The translations under genes and the position numbers were made by a program. 64,000 nt of DNA from Bacteroidota bacterium (GTDB lineage: Bacteria; Bacteroidota; Bacteroidia; Chitinophagales; Chitinophagaceae): contig JAEYWX010000015.1 of the NCBI GenBank assembly GCA_023428755.1, positions 186,001 to 250,000 of the forward strand, read 5' to 3'. The notes under the pieces were generated by a model that searched no databases, had not been told where the DNA came from, and was given only the letters and a program-made list of their open reading frames with translations. Positions 1 through 9,666 of this stretch are shown piece by piece; position 1 is the stretch's first letter; the number at the start of each line of letters is the position of its first letter.

Positions 1-43
1 CCATCAGCAATAAAATAAGCAACCTGTTATTTGAATGTTTCAT
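1..43 (-). CDS. Secreted protein, N-terminus only (runs off left edge)
   Basis: An ATG at 43-41 on the minus strand opens a frame that stays open to the window edge and reads MKHSNNRLLILLLM. This is a positively charged start followed by a leucine-rich stretch, the beginning of a signal peptide. It lies 27 bases downstream of the SusD stop codon and on the same strand, so it is probably the next gene of the polysaccharide utilisation operon, often a surface glycan-binding protein or another glycosidase. Only 14 codons are visible, so no function can be given. Confidence 0.55.
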   Translation of the reverse strand, partial: MKHSNNRLLILLLM

Positions 44-70
44 ATAATAATAATTTCAATGAATTAAAGA

Positions 71-1915
71 TCAATTTGCCAATGGATCAAACGCTCCTCC
101 ATCCCATCCGATCGTTTGTTCAAGTAACGGAGTTGAAAACAGGAATTGATTTGATAATGAGTAGAAATAGTACGTTTCAGGAACATTAAACCCTGTTGTG
201 CCACCGGGAGAAACAAATGAATACGCAAAATACTTGCTTACTGTATCTCTGTTATTCATATCCAGCTGATCTCTGTATCGTTCTCCGGTTACCGAATTTA
301 CGATAGCTTCCAATTGATTTTTATACGCAGTTTGACGTAAGGTTACCTGTAAGCCCTGCAACGGACCAGATAATAAATGGAAGCGTCTTGTTCTTCTTAA
401 ATCGTCGTTCCGTTTTCCTTCAAAACTTAATTCCACCATTCTTTCGTTAAGGATCAGGTCACGCATTTCGCTTACAGAAGTTGCCAAACTTAAACCATAA
501 TCATTAGCGCCTGCAACCATTCCTGCCCGTTGGCGAATCAAGCGAACCATATCTTTTGCTACAGTCATATTTCCACTTTCATTCGCCGCTTCTGCATAAT
601 CCAACATCACTTCTGCCAGGCGCAATTCAATCCAATCCATTCCACTTCCACCAAAATCATTGCTGTAACGAACAGCTTCTTTTGACAGATCAGGACTGGA
701 GAATTTCTTACAATACACTCCTCTGTTGCCTGTTTCACCAATCGCATTATTATAGGTCCACTGTTTACGTCCGTTAATGCCACTTAGTTTCCATGTGCTG
801 CCATTGTATGCAATCGTAGCATCAAAACGAGGATCTCTGTCTTTCCAAAACAGTACTGCATCGTAACCACTCCCAGTAGCCGTAATTGGGGTACCATCTT
901 TCATGGTGTAAGCATTTAACAATAGCTGGCTTGCATAGTATACATCTGTTGGAGATCCTCCTTCAGATAAGGGTCTGATACGTGCTTCTACACCATGACC
1001 ACGTTTTGCTACCGAACTTGAATAAGAACGTACAATAATTGCTTCTGTGTTTGCAGTTCCCTCAATTTGAAAGATTGAGCCATAATCGTTCATTAGCTTT
1101 TTACCATTGGCTAAGGCAATTTCATATGCTTCTTTGCTTGCATCGAAAGCAGCCTGCCAGCGTGATGCTTCATTGGCCGGATTAAACTGAGGGCTTGCCC
1201 AGTACAGCAACGCTTTCGCTTTTAATGCTGCTGCTGCAGTTCTATCAAGCTTTCCACGTTCTGTTCCATCATTCCATACAACGCCATTAAGATGAACCAT
1301 TGCAGAATCAAAATCTTTCACGATCTGTTCAAACATTTCTTTTGCTTTTGCTCTGCCCGAAACAGTGAGGTTACTGGGATCCTGCGGTTCGAGTACCAGC
1401 GGCATACCACCATAAGTTTTAGCCAGTCCTAAATACACCATTCCTCTTAACGCATAGTACTGACCCAAAAATTTTCTTTTTGCTTCGGCCGAAAGAACTT
1501 TGCCTTCAGGAATAAACTTAATGGCACTGTTACAACGTGCTACATCAAAGTACCGGTTATCGCCCATATTCGCTCCCTGGTATTTATTAGCAACATATCT
1601 GATATCGTTTGCTGCCAGTGTACCATTTACACCAATTGTTTTTCTTGCATTTCCGTTTGTAGCCGACCAGTAATTTTCGTCACTTGCCAAGTGAATCTCA
1701 AAGTTATTGATCACATACTCGTAGGCAAATGCGGGCATAATTACATCGTATGCTTCATTCAGATGATATTGAATTGCCCCTTCATTGTCCCAGATGGCAG
1801 CATCGATCCCTCCTCTGTCACGCAACTGAAAGAAACTATCCTTTTTAGCACAGGCCGCAAAAAACAGCGGAAGAAGTGCTATGAAACCAATTTTTATATA
1901 TGTGTTCTTGTTCAT
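71..1915 (-). CDS. SusD/RagB-family glycan-binding outer-membrane lipoprotein
   Basis: This is a 614-residue surface lipoprotein that binds oligosaccharide and acts as the lid of its partner SusC channel. The N-terminus has a lysine-containing start, a hydrophobic stretch and a lipobox ending FFAAC, with the lipidated cysteine at residue 22. The body has SusD-type features: an early AKKDSFF segment, TPR-like helices with YYALRGMVYLGLAKTYGG, and the late signature LAEVMLDYAEAANESG followed by LNERMVELSFEGKRNDDLRR. It follows the SusC gene by 24 bases, the usual susC-susD order. The substrate is inferred from neighbours (pectin-type side chains), not from this sequence. Confidence 0.95.
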   Translation of the reverse strand: MNKNTYIKIGFIALLPLFFAACAKKDSFFQLRDRGGIDAAIWDNEGAIQYHLNEAYDVIMPAFAYEYVINNFEIHLASDENYWSATNGNARKTIGVNGTLAANDIRYVANKYQGANMGDNRYFDVARCNSAIKFIPEGKVLSAEAKRKFLGQYYALRGMVYLGLAKTYGGMPLVLEPQDPSNLTVSGRAKAKEMFEQIVKDFDSAMVHLNGVVWNDGTERGKLDRTAAAALKAKALLYWASPQFNPANEASRWQAAFDASKEAYEIALANGKKLMNDYGSIFQIEGTANTEAIIVRSYSSSVAKRGHGVEARIRPLSEGGSPTDVYYASQLLLNAYTMKDGTPITATGSGYDAVLFWKDRDPRFDATIAYNGSTWKLSGINGRKQWTYNNAIGETGNRGVYCKKFSSPDLSKEAVRYSNDFGGSGMDWIELRLAEVMLDYAEAANESGNMTVAKDMVRLIRQRAGMVAGANDYGLSLATSVSEMRDLILNERMVELSFEGKRNDDLRRTRRFHLLSGPLQGLQVTLRQTAYKNQLEAIVNSVTGERYRDQLDMNNRDTVSKYFAYSFVSPGGTTGFNVPETYYFYSLSNQFLFSTPLLEQTIGWDGGAFDPLAN

Positions 1916-1939
1916 TGTTTACTTTTTTTTGATGATAAA

Positions 1940-4900
1940 TCACAGACCTAAACTTAAACCCACTGAGATTGTTCTTACAGTTGGATAGTCGTAGATGTAT
2001 GATGAATAAGGATCCTTGTACTTCAATGGATTTTTTAATACCCAAAGGTTGTTACCTGTAAGCAATACCCGTACATCACTCATCCCAATACGATCGAGTA
2101 CATTTTTGGGCAGTGCATAACTTAAGGTCATATCATTCACACGGATCATTGTTCCATCAACAGCCCAGAAATCTGACTCCCAGCCACGTGCAATTGACTC
2201 ATCATCAAAGCGAGGGAATTTACCATTCGGATTTTCAGGCGTCCATCGATCTTTCCAGAATGTTGGTGCATTTGCCGAAAGTGAAGCAACTTCTCTTGCT
2301 TTTGAATCGTAGAATACTTTGCCACCAAAACGTCCTATCAGGTTTGCTTTTAATGTTAGTGACTTATAAGATACAGACAACTGCATGCTGGTTGCAAATT
2401 TTGCATCTGTACGATCAAACATCGGCACCATATCTCTGTCGGTGATTACGCCATCGCCATTTGTATCTTCAAAATACAGCCAGCCAACCTGTGGTATTTT
2501 GTTGTTAATTAAATACCCCGGTGTTTTTGCAAGGAATGCATCAAGCTGCTCTTGCGTACGGAACATTCCCAACGATTTCAAACCCCAGTTACCTGTATTG
2601 TAGCGGCGTGGATCGGTTCCGAATTGCACCTGCCAATCAGGAGGAGATGTTTCAAATAACTGGAACGGATTATAGAGCATGCGGCTGATAACTGAATTAC
2701 CAAATCCAAAGTTCATGCTGGCACTGAAACGGATATCTTTTGTAAGATTATCACGATAACCGATCGTAAACTCTGAACCCCAGTTGTAACGCTCCATGTA
2801 ATTTAACACCGGTGCTGAAAAGCCGGCATACATTGGAAATGCCTGGTCGGCTCCTTTATCAAATGCATCGTAGCTGAAATTCTGGAAGAAGTCAACACCC
2901 AGTGTAAGTTTATCTCTCAACAATGACATTTCAATACCGGCATTGATCGCTCTCTTTTTCTCCCAGGTAATATTTGGATTGGGAATACGCTCCGGATTTA
3001 AACCACCTTGCAGTGTATTGTTGTATAAGTATCCTGAAACATCTACTCTGTATCGCTCCTGCCACAATCTTTCTGCAACACGATCGTCACCAACAATACC
3101 ATAGCTCACTCTTAATTTCAGATAGTTGATAAAGTCTACATTCTTTTTGAAGAAATTTTCACGGCTCACTACCCAGCCAAGACCTACACTCGGGAAAACG
3201 CCCCAAATATTTCCGGTAGCAAAATTCGAAGAAGCATCATACCTCGTAACAGCGTCAATCGTGTACTTTCCAAAGTAGTTATAATTTAAACGACCAAAAA
3301 AAGAACGTTTTACACTGTTTCCAATAGCTCTTGAAGGTGTAACAGCCGATTGGTCAAATGCCCAATAGTCATCAAGGCCCGGTAAAATTTGTGTAAGCCA
3401 TCTTACGCCAACAGATTCACTGTTGCTTGCCGATTGCTCACCACCTAATAAAACAGAGATACTGTGGTTTGCAATTGATTTATTGTATTGAAGGGTAAAG
3501 AATCCCTGATAACTATTTGTTTTGCTCAAACTTGGCTCGTAGGTTGAATTGTTGCCGGCATTGATCACTGTTGTTGTTACAACAGAATCGAGATACAACG
3601 CATTACCCGGACCAAACCGATTAAAATCGTACAATGTATAAGGAGGTCTGTAGGTAGTTGATGAGCCGGTAGTAGTTGCCTGTGAAACCTGCATTCTTGC
3701 AACAAGCCCTTTCAGAATTCCGGAAAACTCATAACTCAAAGCCGTATTAATTCTGTAGCCACCGCTTTTGTTACTGTTGTAATAACCGGATTCAATGGCT
3801 GCCAATGGATTGGGATTTGAACCTCCGATATTTACATACTTACCATCAATTTGTGAAGGCACCCAACGTGGAACCTGCGTCATGGCTTCAATAAACGCCT
3901 GATCATTTTCTGAAGTTGGGTTCTTGCTATATCTTACTCTGTGATCAACGTTGAAATTAACATCAGCTTTAAAACCCTTTGCAATATTGGCAACCACTCC
4001 CGTTCTGAAACTATATTTATCATGTTTGATGCCTGCGTAGTTACCATTCTCATTTTGATAGGCACCACCGGCAAAAAAGGTGATCTTATCGCTTCCGCCC
4101 GAAAAATTCAGATTATGGCGCTGCATGTAGGAAGACTGCCATATCTGATCGAACCATGTTTTATAATTCAACCCTTTGAGATAATTCAATTGATCGTTCG
4201 TGAAAAAATTACTCAACGGAGCATTGCTGATCCTGTACGCATCGTTCAACAATGTTGCATGCTCAAATGCCGACATCATTTCCGGTCTGCGTGTAGCATC
4301 GGAAATACCAAAATAACCATTGTAACTTAAACGGGGCTTGCCCACCTTTCCACGTTTTGTAGTAATCAACACAACACCTTTTGCACCGGCTGCACCATAA
4401 ATAGCTGCAGATGCATCTTTTAAGATGGTAATATCTTCAACCATTGAAGGATCCAGATTATCGAAGGCCTCTTTTGTTACTGTGATATTATCGATAACAT
4501 ACAAAGGCTCATCTGTTACACCTAACAGCTGCGCAGTTTCAGAAGTAGCAGCATTACGAATATTTAATGTGATACCTGCACCCGGCCTTCCTGATGCCTG
4601 GCTTACACTTAAACCCGCAACTCGCCCACGTAATGCACCCGCAATATTAGGCGTAGGTATATCCTGGATATCGGCTGCCTTTACTACAGCAATAGCGCTG
4701 GTTACCTGGTTTTTTCGCTGGGTACTGTAACCTACTACCACAACCTCATCCAGATCTGTCTCAGCTGTAGCCATTGGAATGGTAAGTACCAGTCCGCCGT
4801 TGCCCGCTTTAATTTCAAAAACGGTAAACCCTACTGAGGTGAATGATAAAACAGACTCGGCCGAAGGAGCTTTGATGGTAAAGCTGCCATCCTTGGCAGT

Positions 4901-5071
4901 AGTGGTACCAATAGTAGAATTTTTCACCTTCACGCTCACTCCTTCCAGTGGCTCTCCGGTTTCTTTGTTTGTTACCTTACCGGAAACAGTAACTTCCTGT
5001 GCAAATAATGTTACTGTAAGTAAGGAGAATACAGTCAGTAACAGCAGTTTTGGTTGTCGCAAATACTTCAT
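1940..5071 (-). CDS. SusC/RagA-family TonB-dependent outer-membrane transporter
   Basis: This beta-barrel transporter imports oligosaccharides across the outer membrane using TonB energy. A signal peptide ends at LFAQ. It is followed by a carboxypeptidase-regulatory-like domain (about residues 25-110), a TonB-box region with EVVVVGYSTQRK, a plug domain (IRGRVAGLSVSQASGRPG-type segment, ILKDASAAIYGAAGAKGVV) and a long barrel ending in an aromatic-poor SVGLSLGL strand. There is no STN domain, unlike the second SusC in this window, so it is not expected to signal to a FecR protein. The ATG at 5071 is preferred to the one at 5083 because it begins directly with MKYLRQPK and a compact signal peptide. 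SusD follows 24 bases downstream. Confidence 0.95.
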   Translation of the reverse strand: MKYLRQPKLLLLTVFSLLTVTLFAQEVTVSGKVTNKETGEPLEGVSVKVKNSTIGTTTAKDGSFTIKAPSAESVLSFTSVGFTVFEIKAGNGGLVLTIPMATAETDLDEVVVVGYSTQRKNQVTSAIAVVKAADIQDIPTPNIAGALRGRVAGLSVSQASGRPGAGITLNIRNAATSETAQLLGVTDEPLYVIDNITVTKEAFDNLDPSMVEDITILKDASAAIYGAAGAKGVVLITTKRGKVGKPRLSYNGYFGISDATRRPEMMSAFEHATLLNDAYRISNAPLSNFFTNDQLNYLKGLNYKTWFDQIWQSSYMQRHNLNFSGGSDKITFFAGGAYQNENGNYAGIKHDKYSFRTGVVANIAKGFKADVNFNVDHRVRYSKNPTSENDQAFIEAMTQVPRWVPSQIDGKYVNIGGSNPNPLAAIESGYYNSNKSGGYRINTALSYEFSGILKGLVARMQVSQATTTGSSTTYRPPYTLYDFNRFGPGNALYLDSVVTTTVINAGNNSTYEPSLSKTNSYQGFFTLQYNKSIANHSISVLLGGEQSASNSESVGVRWLTQILPGLDDYWAFDQSAVTPSRAIGNSVKRSFFGRLNYNYFGKYTIDAVTRYDASSNFATGNIWGVFPSVGLGWVVSRENFFKKNVDFINYLKLRVSYGIVGDDRVAERLWQERYRVDVSGYLYNNTLQGGLNPERIPNPNITWEKKRAINAGIEMSLLRDKLTLGVDFFQNFSYDAFDKGADQAFPMYAGFSAPVLNYMERYNWGSEFTIGYRDNLTKDIRFSASMNFGFGNSVISRMLYNPFQLFETSPPDWQVQFGTDPRRYNTGNWGLKSLGMFRTQEQLDAFLAKTPGYLINNKIPQVGWLYFEDTNGDGVITDRDMVPMFDRTDAKFATSMQLSVSYKSLTLKANLIGRFGGKVFYDSKAREVASLSANAPTFWKDRWTPENPNGKFPRFDDESIARGWESDFWAVDGTMIRVNDMTLSYALPKNVLDRIGMSDVRVLLTGNNLWVLKNPLKYKDPYSSYIYDYPTVRTISVGLSLGL

Positions 5072-5119
5072 GTTATATGGCATTTTGCTTTGGGGGTTGA
5101 ATAATAATACAGTAGTTGT

Positions 5120-5869
5120 TTATTTTGACGATTCTTGTTTTGCCTTAATTCGTTTTTGCCACTCTTCACGTTCTTTGATAAGATCGTAACCGGCGGCAGA
5201 CAGATAATTGTTGATACGGCCTTTGTATTTTCCGAAGATGGCATGTTTTTTATCGGACGATTCTCCATCCATGGCCAGTTCTCTTGCTTCGATCAACCAA
5301 TCGTAAATTTTCTTTTTTTGTTCTTCGGTGAGGGTGGGGATCATGTCGTTGTACGCAGTGTAAGTTACTTTCAGCACACTGTACGTCATGCCATCTTTCA
5401 CCAGCTCAATCTGCTCTTCAGTAAGATAGTTCTGTAACCCGGCAAGAAAAGACGAGTGCAGTTGCTGAAGCTGCGCCGTTTTTTTCTCTTCCTGCTTTTG
5501 TACCTGAAGAGCAGATTCCTGAGCGGTGATTGATTGCTGTTTGATTGCTGCTAAAGCGAGTTTAGTTTCTTCGTGTATGGTATTGATGCCTCTGTATTGA
5601 TTAACAAGAAGGCCAAGTACCTCTTTATATTTTGCCGAATCTGTAATTGAAAGTGTATTTACAATTTTGGCTGATCGCTCGGTAATAACTTTTAGGTAAG
5701 CTGCTTCCGCATCTGCAGGAGTTTGCTGTGCCATTCCTGATGCAGTAACCGCAAATGCAATGAACAGGCTTAATACCCTGTAACTATAAAAAAGATGAAT
5801 GGATGAAATAAGACTCTTGCAAAAATTTTGCGAGGCGGGAAAATTATATGCAAGCAATTTTCTTTTCAT
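5120..5869 (-). CDS. DUF3826-type secreted helical protein
   Basis: This exported protein of about 249 residues resembles the DUF3826 family common in Bacteroidota utilisation loci. A hydrophobic segment (RVLSLFIAFAVTASGMAQQ) gives a signal peptide. The rest is almost all charged helix, with a central Gln/Glu/Lys-rich stretch and a C-terminal GRINNYLSAAGYDLIKEREEW motif. The frame opens at 5917, but the ATG at 5869 (MKRKLLAYN) leaves room for a 5' leader after the promoter-like element at 5935-5942 and is preferred. It sits just upstream of susC. The family has no established activity; co-occurrence with pectin and arabinogalactan loci is what I recall. Start choice is uncertain. Confidence 0.75.
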   Translation of the reverse strand: MKRKLLAYNFPASQNFCKSLISSIHLFYSYRVLSLFIAFAVTASGMAQQTPADAEAAYLKVITERSAKIVNTLSITDSAKYKEVLGLLVNQYRGINTIHEETKLALAAIKQQSITAQESALQVQKQEEKKTAQLQQLHSSFLAGLQNYLTEEQIELVKDGMTYSVLKVTYTAYNDMIPTLTEEQKKKIYDWLIEARELAMDGESSDKKHAIFGKYKGRINNYLSAAGYDLIKEREEWQKRIKAKQESSK

Positions 5870-5934
5870 TTCTACAGCATTTAATCGTTTTTTGAATGGA
5901 CGAATGGATGAAACCACTTATCACATTCACGAAC

Positions 5935-5942
5935 TAAAGGTA
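5935..5942 (-). promoter_or_regulatory. Possible Bacteroidota -7 promoter element
   Basis: The minus strand reads TACCTTTA here, close to the Bacteroidota sigma-ABfr -7 consensus TAnnTTTG. It lies about 65 bases upstream of the preferred DUF3826 start, in the only sizeable gap (5918-6050) between the GH2 gene and the susCD unit. No good -33 TTTG is visible. A GGAAACGTTCC inverted repeat at 6017-6027 further upstream could be a LacI-type operator. Both are weak calls. Confidence 0.25.
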
Positions 5943-6050
5943 CATTGACCGCAAGCCGTAAAAATGTAAGGTTTTGCTATAAAGATGGAAGATTTTACTA
6001 TTGAGCAAAAAGTTACGGAAACGTTCCCGAAACGCTCTTTAAGGCTATTT

Positions 6051-8465
6051 TTACTCTGTTCCGAGCGTTAAAACCGCATCCTTTAATCCTGCCGATTTTA
6101 CAATAACTGTGATATTTCCCTTTTTTCCGGAGGATTGTACGATGCCCACTGCCATCCCTTTCCAGCTCTTTCTTTGCGGACTTTTCAACGAAACACTGTC
6201 GGCAGGAAAACCATTATCCGTACCTGCTAAAAAACCAACTCCGGAAACGGTAAAACTAAGTTGCCTGTCGTTGTTTGGTACAGGATTTCCATCTTTATCT
6301 ACCAGCTTTACGGTAATAAAAGACATATCTGTTCCATTGGCTTTGATTTTTAATCTGTCGGCTTTTAATAGAATCTTTGCAGTTGCGCCGGCCGTTCTGA
6401 TCTCTTTGGTAAGTATAATTTTTCCGTTCTTCTTTGATATTGCTTTTAACACGCCCGGTTGGTAAGGCACACGCCACATTACATGTAAGACATCCGTTGT
6501 TTTCGATTTGCTGCCTAACGATTTGCCGTTTAAAAACAATTCCACTTCATCGGCATTGTTGTAATAAGCCCACACATCAACGGTATCGCCTTTGTTCCAG
6601 TTCCAATGCGGAAAAATGTGCAGTACGGGTTTTGTTGTCCATTCGCTTTGGTAGAGATAATACACATCTTTCGGAAAACCTGCAAGGTCAACAATACCAT
6701 AATATGAACTGCGTGCAGGCCAAGCATACGGCACAGGTTCGCCAATAAAATCGAAACCACTCCATACAAACATGCCCGACATGAATTTGTATTTGTTTAC
6801 TGCCAGCAATGCCGCTTCATGCGAAGAACCCCAGTAAGCATACACATGATCATAGGCGGAAACACTCCTATCTGCATTGCCTTTCACCGTTGGCGTTTTA
6901 CCATCGGGCGGCCAGAGACGGTTACTATCGCTGGGCATATCGTACGAGCCACGTGTTGCTAATGCAGATGCGGTTTCTGTTGCTACAAATGATTGACCGG
7001 GAAAACGTTTCGGCAAATCAGCATAATCGTACAGCTTATAGTTGAAGCCGAGTACATCCAATGCACCCGATTTCCAGATAAAGTTTTTCTCCGGGAAGTT
7101 TTCGGTGAGTGCGCAGGTAACAGGTCGTGTGGTATCAATTGCTTTCACCAATTCAACCAAACGTTTACCGATGGTTGTACCGGTGCTGTCGAACTGCTCC
7201 CGTATTTCGTTACCGATGCTCCACATAAAAACAGAAGGATGGTTACGGTCACGCAGCACCATCGCCTGTATATCACGTGCATGCCATTCATCGAAGTAGA
7301 GATTGTAATCGAATTTGTTTTTCTTTTTCTTCCACATGTCGAATGCTTCCACTTGTACGAGAAAACCCATTTCATCGCAGAGATCAAGAATAGCTGCTGC
7401 AGGTGGATTATGTGAGAAGCGAATAGCATTTACGCCCATCTCTTTCAATATTTTCAACTGACGTTTTGCTGCTGCCTGATTATAAGCTGCACCCAATGCA
7501 CCCAGATCGTGGTGCATACAAACGCCTTGAATTTTCAAGGGTTGATTATTAAGAAAGAAACCATTAGCAGCATCGAAGCGGAAAGAACGGATGCCGAAAG
7601 TATTCATCCAACTATCTAAAACAATATTCTTAAGACTTAACAACTCGATTTTTAACGTATATAAGTTAGGAGTTGAAACACTCCACAATTTTGGATTTCC
7701 AATTTCAATATTTGCATCAATCCCTCCCGTCTCATTTACATTTCCTGCGTCAACTATTTTTGAAGCAACTACTGATTTGTCATTTGCTAAAACAGAAAGC
7801 CTAAGCTTCAATTTAAGGTAATGGGCAATTGGTGTACGAAACAGTCCTTCTATATTTACTGTTGCTGATTTATTTGTTACAACCGGCGTTGTAATAAATA
7901 AGCTTTTCTCATCGAATCTAAACTCCCCTGTTGTTACCAATTTCACATCCCTATAAATACCACTGCCGCTGTACCATCTTGAATCGGGCTGCAGGCTGTT
8001 ATCAACTTTTACGGCAATTACATTTTGCTTTCCGTATTGCAGATGGGGCGTTAGATCATACGAGAAGTTGATGTAACCGTAAGGTCGTTTACCTAAGTAA
8101 TGTCCGTTGATCCATACTTCACTATTCTTGTAAATGCCATCAAATTCGATTCGTGTGATTTTATTTGACGAAGATGCCGGCACCGAAAATGTTTTACGAT
8201 ACCAGCCAATACCACCGGGCAATGCACCGCCCTGGTTGGTTGCAGGAAATGAAGAGGAAAAATTACTTTCAATACTCCAGTCGTGCGGTAGGTTTAAACT
8301 TCTCCATTTGGAATCGTTATAGTTGGCATTGATTGCAAGACTATCATTCCCTAAAAAAAATTTCCAGCCTTTGTTGAAATCAACAACCGAACGAACCTGC
8401 GCTGATGAAATAACACTCAACAACAGGAATGCAATAACGACTACAGTATTTTTTTTCAACTTCAT
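6051..8465 (-). CDS. Glycoside hydrolase family 2 (beta-galactosidase-like), secreted
   Basis: This 804-residue exo-glycosidase retains all GH2 parts. After a signal peptide (VVVIAFLLLSVISSAQ) come the N-terminal sugar-binding domain (PHDWSIE, GWYRKTF), an immunoglobulin-like domain, and the catalytic barrel with acid/base Asn419-Glu420 in FMWSIGNE and nucleophile Glu576 in SGFDFIGEP. C-terminal Ig-like domains follow, including a DUF4982-like and an invasin-like VKLVDKDGNPVP segment. The frame could extend to 8615, but the ATG at 8465 gives the signal peptide immediately and the longer N-terminus is not family-like. Substrate may be a beta-galactoside or beta-glucuronide of pectin; GH2 sequence alone does not decide. 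Confidence 0.92.
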   Translation of the reverse strand: MKLKKNTVVVIAFLLLSVISSAQVRSVVDFNKGWKFFLGNDSLAINANYNDSKWRSLNLPHDWSIESNFSSSFPATNQGGALPGGIGWYRKTFSVPASSSNKITRIEFDGIYKNSEVWINGHYLGKRPYGYINFSYDLTPHLQYGKQNVIAVKVDNSLQPDSRWYSGSGIYRDVKLVTTGEFRFDEKSLFITTPVVTNKSATVNIEGLFRTPIAHYLKLKLRLSVLANDKSVVASKIVDAGNVNETGGIDANIEIGNPKLWSVSTPNLYTLKIELLSLKNIVLDSWMNTFGIRSFRFDAANGFFLNNQPLKIQGVCMHHDLGALGAAYNQAAAKRQLKILKEMGVNAIRFSHNPPAAAILDLCDEMGFLVQVEAFDMWKKKKNKFDYNLYFDEWHARDIQAMVLRDRNHPSVFMWSIGNEIREQFDSTGTTIGKRLVELVKAIDTTRPVTCALTENFPEKNFIWKSGALDVLGFNYKLYDYADLPKRFPGQSFVATETASALATRGSYDMPSDSNRLWPPDGKTPTVKGNADRSVSAYDHVYAYWGSSHEAALLAVNKYKFMSGMFVWSGFDFIGEPVPYAWPARSSYYGIVDLAGFPKDVYYLYQSEWTTKPVLHIFPHWNWNKGDTVDVWAYYNNADEVELFLNGKSLGSKSKTTDVLHVMWRVPYQPGVLKAISKKNGKIILTKEIRTAGATAKILLKADRLKIKANGTDMSFITVKLVDKDGNPVPNNDRQLSFTVSGVGFLAGTDNGFPADSVSLKSPQRKSWKGMAVGIVQSSGKKGNITVIVKSAGLKDAVLTLGTE

Positions 8466-8541
8466 TTTATTTTTTTCGCCGGTAAGACGGGAAGGCAGAA
8501 AGCATCCCGTATAATCCGTGTTTCCGTGGCATTGGTTTATC

Positions 8542-9528
8542 CTACCACAAATGATACACCGATGCTTTGATATACTTTTCATAAACCGCCTGCACCTGTT
8601 GCAACTGATCAGCACTTAGCGATTCTTCATTCAATGCTTCGAGGTTGCGTGTTACCTGTTCAGGTTTTGAAGCACCGGGAATAACTGTACTCACTGCATC
8701 AAAATCCAATATCCATTTCAGCGCAAGTGCCGATAAAGTTTTACCTGCAGGAACAATCTGTTTCAATTCTTCCACAGCCTGCAAACCTGTTGCGTAATCA
8801 ATACCAGAAAAGGTTTCGCCTTTATCAAACGCTTCGCCATTACGATTGAACTGGCGATGATCGCCGCTTTCAAAAACTGTTTGAGCTGAATAATTACCGG
8901 TTAACAATCCACTTGCCAATGGCACTCGAACGATCACGCCGATATTTTTCTTCTTCGCCTGTTCAAAAAATAATTCTGCAGGTCGCTGACGAAATAGATT
9001 GAAGATGATCTGCACCGTTGTTACATTATCAAACTCAATTGCCTTTAATGCTTCTTCCACTTTCTCCACGCTTACACCAAGGTGCTGAATCTTTCCTTCT
9101 TTCTTCAAATCATCAAACAGACCAAATATTTCGGGACGATAAAAAACTGCTGTAGGCGGACAATGCAGCTGAATCAGATCAAGTGTTTCAACCTGCAAAC
9201 GTTTCAAACTGTCTTCCACATACTTTCTTAATACCGCAGGCGCATAACCTTCGTTCACATGCGGTTGAATTTGTCGGCCACACTTTGTTGCAACAAATAA
9301 TTTTTCTTTTCTTGTTTTCAGAAAACGACCGATCGCTTTTTCACTTTCACCATCGCTGTACACATCGGCAGTATCAATAAAGTTGACACCATTGTCAACA
9401 GCTGTATTCAAAATCGCATCTGCATTTTTTTCATCAAATGCACTGCCCCACTTACCGCCTACCTGCCATGTACCAAGACTGATGGCTGAAATATTAAATC
9501 CTGTTTTACCTAATGTTCTGTATTGCAT
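8542..9528 (-). CDS. Aldo/keto reductase
   Basis: This 328-residue cytosolic NAD(P)-dependent oxidoreductase has the full AKR tetrad: Asp and Tyr in FIDTADVYSDGE, Lys in LFVATKCG, and His in LIQLHCP. The start at 9528 (MQYRTLGKTGFNIS) is the normal AKR N-terminus; the upstream ATG at 9561 adds an atypical MPQLFIST leader. In this locus it probably oxidises a released sugar such as L-fucose, L-rhamnose or L-galactose to its lactone, or reduces a pathway aldehyde. It would then act with the zinc dehydrogenase next to it and the lactonase at 26408-27256. The precise substrate is inferred from context only. Confidence 0.9.
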   Translation of the reverse strand: MQYRTLGKTGFNISAISLGTWQVGGKWGSAFDEKNADAILNTAVDNGVNFIDTADVYSDGESEKAIGRFLKTRKEKLFVATKCGRQIQPHVNEGYAPAVLRKYVEDSLKRLQVETLDLIQLHCPPTAVFYRPEIFGLFDDLKKEGKIQHLGVSVEKVEEALKAIEFDNVTTVQIIFNLFRQRPAELFFEQAKKKNIGVIVRVPLASGLLTGNYSAQTVFESGDHRQFNRNGEAFDKGETFSGIDYATGLQAVEELKQIVPAGKTLSALALKWILDFDAVSTVIPGASKPEQVTRNLEALNEESLSADQLQQVQAVYEKYIKASVYHLW

Positions 9529-9589
9529 AATCGTAGTTGTGCTGATAAATAATTGCGGCAAAGTTACAGTTCAATCCTTGCTTCACTTC

Positions 9590-9616
9590 TTGTTCCGTCC
9601 GACGAGGACGTCTGAC
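9590..9616. repeat. Short GACGAGG direct-repeat element
   Basis: The gap between the aldo/keto reductase and the zinc dehydrogenase contains two close copies of a GACGAGG-ending unit (CCGACGAGG then CTGACGAGG) plus an internal GACG/CGTC inverted repeat. It resembles the short dispersed intergenic repeats elsewhere in the window and has no coding potential. Confidence 0.4.
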
Positions 9617-9666
9617 GAGGTTTCTCTTTGTGTAACTTTCTGCTTTTGTGCGATCGTGGTTCAAAC